A stretch of 14,661 bases of DNA from JBCCTX01 sp039197765 (lineage in GTDB: Bacteria; Bacteroidota; Bacteroidia; J057), in contig JBCCTX010000192.1 of the NCBI GenBank assembly GCA_039197765.1, positions 1-14,661 of the forward strand, written 5' to 3'. Positions 14,373 to 14,661 of the stretch are shown one piece after another; the stretch's first letter is position 1, and every line of letters starts with the position of its first letter. A program made the position numbers and the translations under genes. The notes beneath the pieces were generated by a model. It was not told the DNA's origin and ran no database searches. It saw only the letters and a program-made list of their open reading frames with translations.

Positions 14373-14661
14373 TCACGGCTTATTAATCTTTTTTAATTGA
14401 TTCGAATTAATGTGGAATAGCTCATCGAAGTATCGCTTATTCTGAAGAGATAAGAATCCAATCCCTAGAAATTGAAGCGAGACGAGCAGGGTAATCCCTC
14501 CCACAAAGAATGCGTGAGGTCGCTGCTGAAATACAATGCGAACAGCCTCAGAGAAGCGATCGTTGAACATGCCTGCTTCTACAACAACGTCTGGTAAGAT
14601 TGAGAAGGTATGGAAGAAAATCCACCCGATTACCCAGACAGAAACTAGCATGAGGATGAGC
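14373..14661 (-). CDS. C-terminal fragment of a probable membrane-anchored GT2 glycosyltransferase (5' end outside window)
   Basis: The frame ends with TGA at 14373-14375 and stays open through the right edge (codons before the Met at 14651 read Leu-Ile-Leu), so this is the last 95 or so residues of a longer protein. Two hydrophobic helices are visible, VSVWVIGWIFFHTFSIL and FFVGGITLLVSLQFLGIGFLSL, separated by an amphipathic stretch with QQRPHAFF. It ends NKRYFDELFHINSNQ plus a basic tail. The paired C-terminal helices with an RPHAFF-type linker resemble those of DPM1/GtrB-like GT2 enzymes that make polyprenyl-phosphate sugars. Such an enzyme would supply donors to the two GT-C enzymes downstream. 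The catalytic domain is not visible, so the call rests on the tail and the context. Confidence 0.6.
   Translation of the reverse strand, partial: LILMLVSVWVIGWIFFHTFSILPDVVVEAGMFNDRFSEAVRIVFQQRPHAFFVGGITLLVSLQFLGIGFLSLQNKRYFDELFHINSNQLKKINKP

Overview
The window reads as chromosomal DNA of a Bacteroidota bacterium, probably a free-living or marine member. The grounds are the lack of clear Shine-Dalgarno sites, an exact Bacteroidota-type -7 box (TAnnTTTG) before a MerC-family gene, a secreted tricorn-like peptidase, and a dockerin-like C-terminal tail on a secreted protein. No rRNA, tRNA, CRISPR array, insertion sequence or integrase is visible. Coding density is high and no gene-free stretch exceeds 300 bases.

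Left part (1-2105). The 3' end of a rightward gene for a probable secreted protein enters from the left edge and stops at 428. A calcium-loop (dockerin-like) tail continues in another frame to 546, so the gene looks frameshifted by one base. Convergent to it is an orphan AAA ATPase with a winged-helix segment and a PD-(D/E)xK nuclease-like C-terminus (568-1989). Immediately upstream of its start lie two 48-nt hairpins in tandem, repeated at a 52-nt period. Their arms are conserved and their loops have diverged. This is the most unusual structure in the window.

Middle part (2106-8633, all leftward). In order along the coordinate these are: a 1089-residue exported tricorn-type S41 peptidase; a small MerC-family membrane protein whose promoter overlaps a perfect 7-1-7 palindrome of the kind bound by Fur-family regulators; a GtrA-family membrane protein; an RluA/RluD-type 23S rRNA pseudouridine synthase; and an aldo/keto reductase. 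The last two are only 9 nt apart and probably cotranscribed.

Right part (8634-14661). A small rightward OmpA-domain lipoprotein-like or periplasmic protein diverges from the aldo/keto reductase. It converges with a surface-polysaccharide gene set that runs leftward from the right edge. That set contains the C-terminus of a probable membrane-anchored GT2 glycosyltransferase, two tandem paralogous GT-C (PMT/ArnT-like) glycosyltransferases, a non-hydrolysing UDP-GlcNAc 2-epimerase of WbpI/WecB type, and a WlbA/WbpB-like Gfo/Idh/MocA dehydrogenase. The epimerase and dehydrogenase are two steps of the known route to 2,3-diamino-mannuronic acid sugars. The remaining enzymes of that route would have to lie outside the window.
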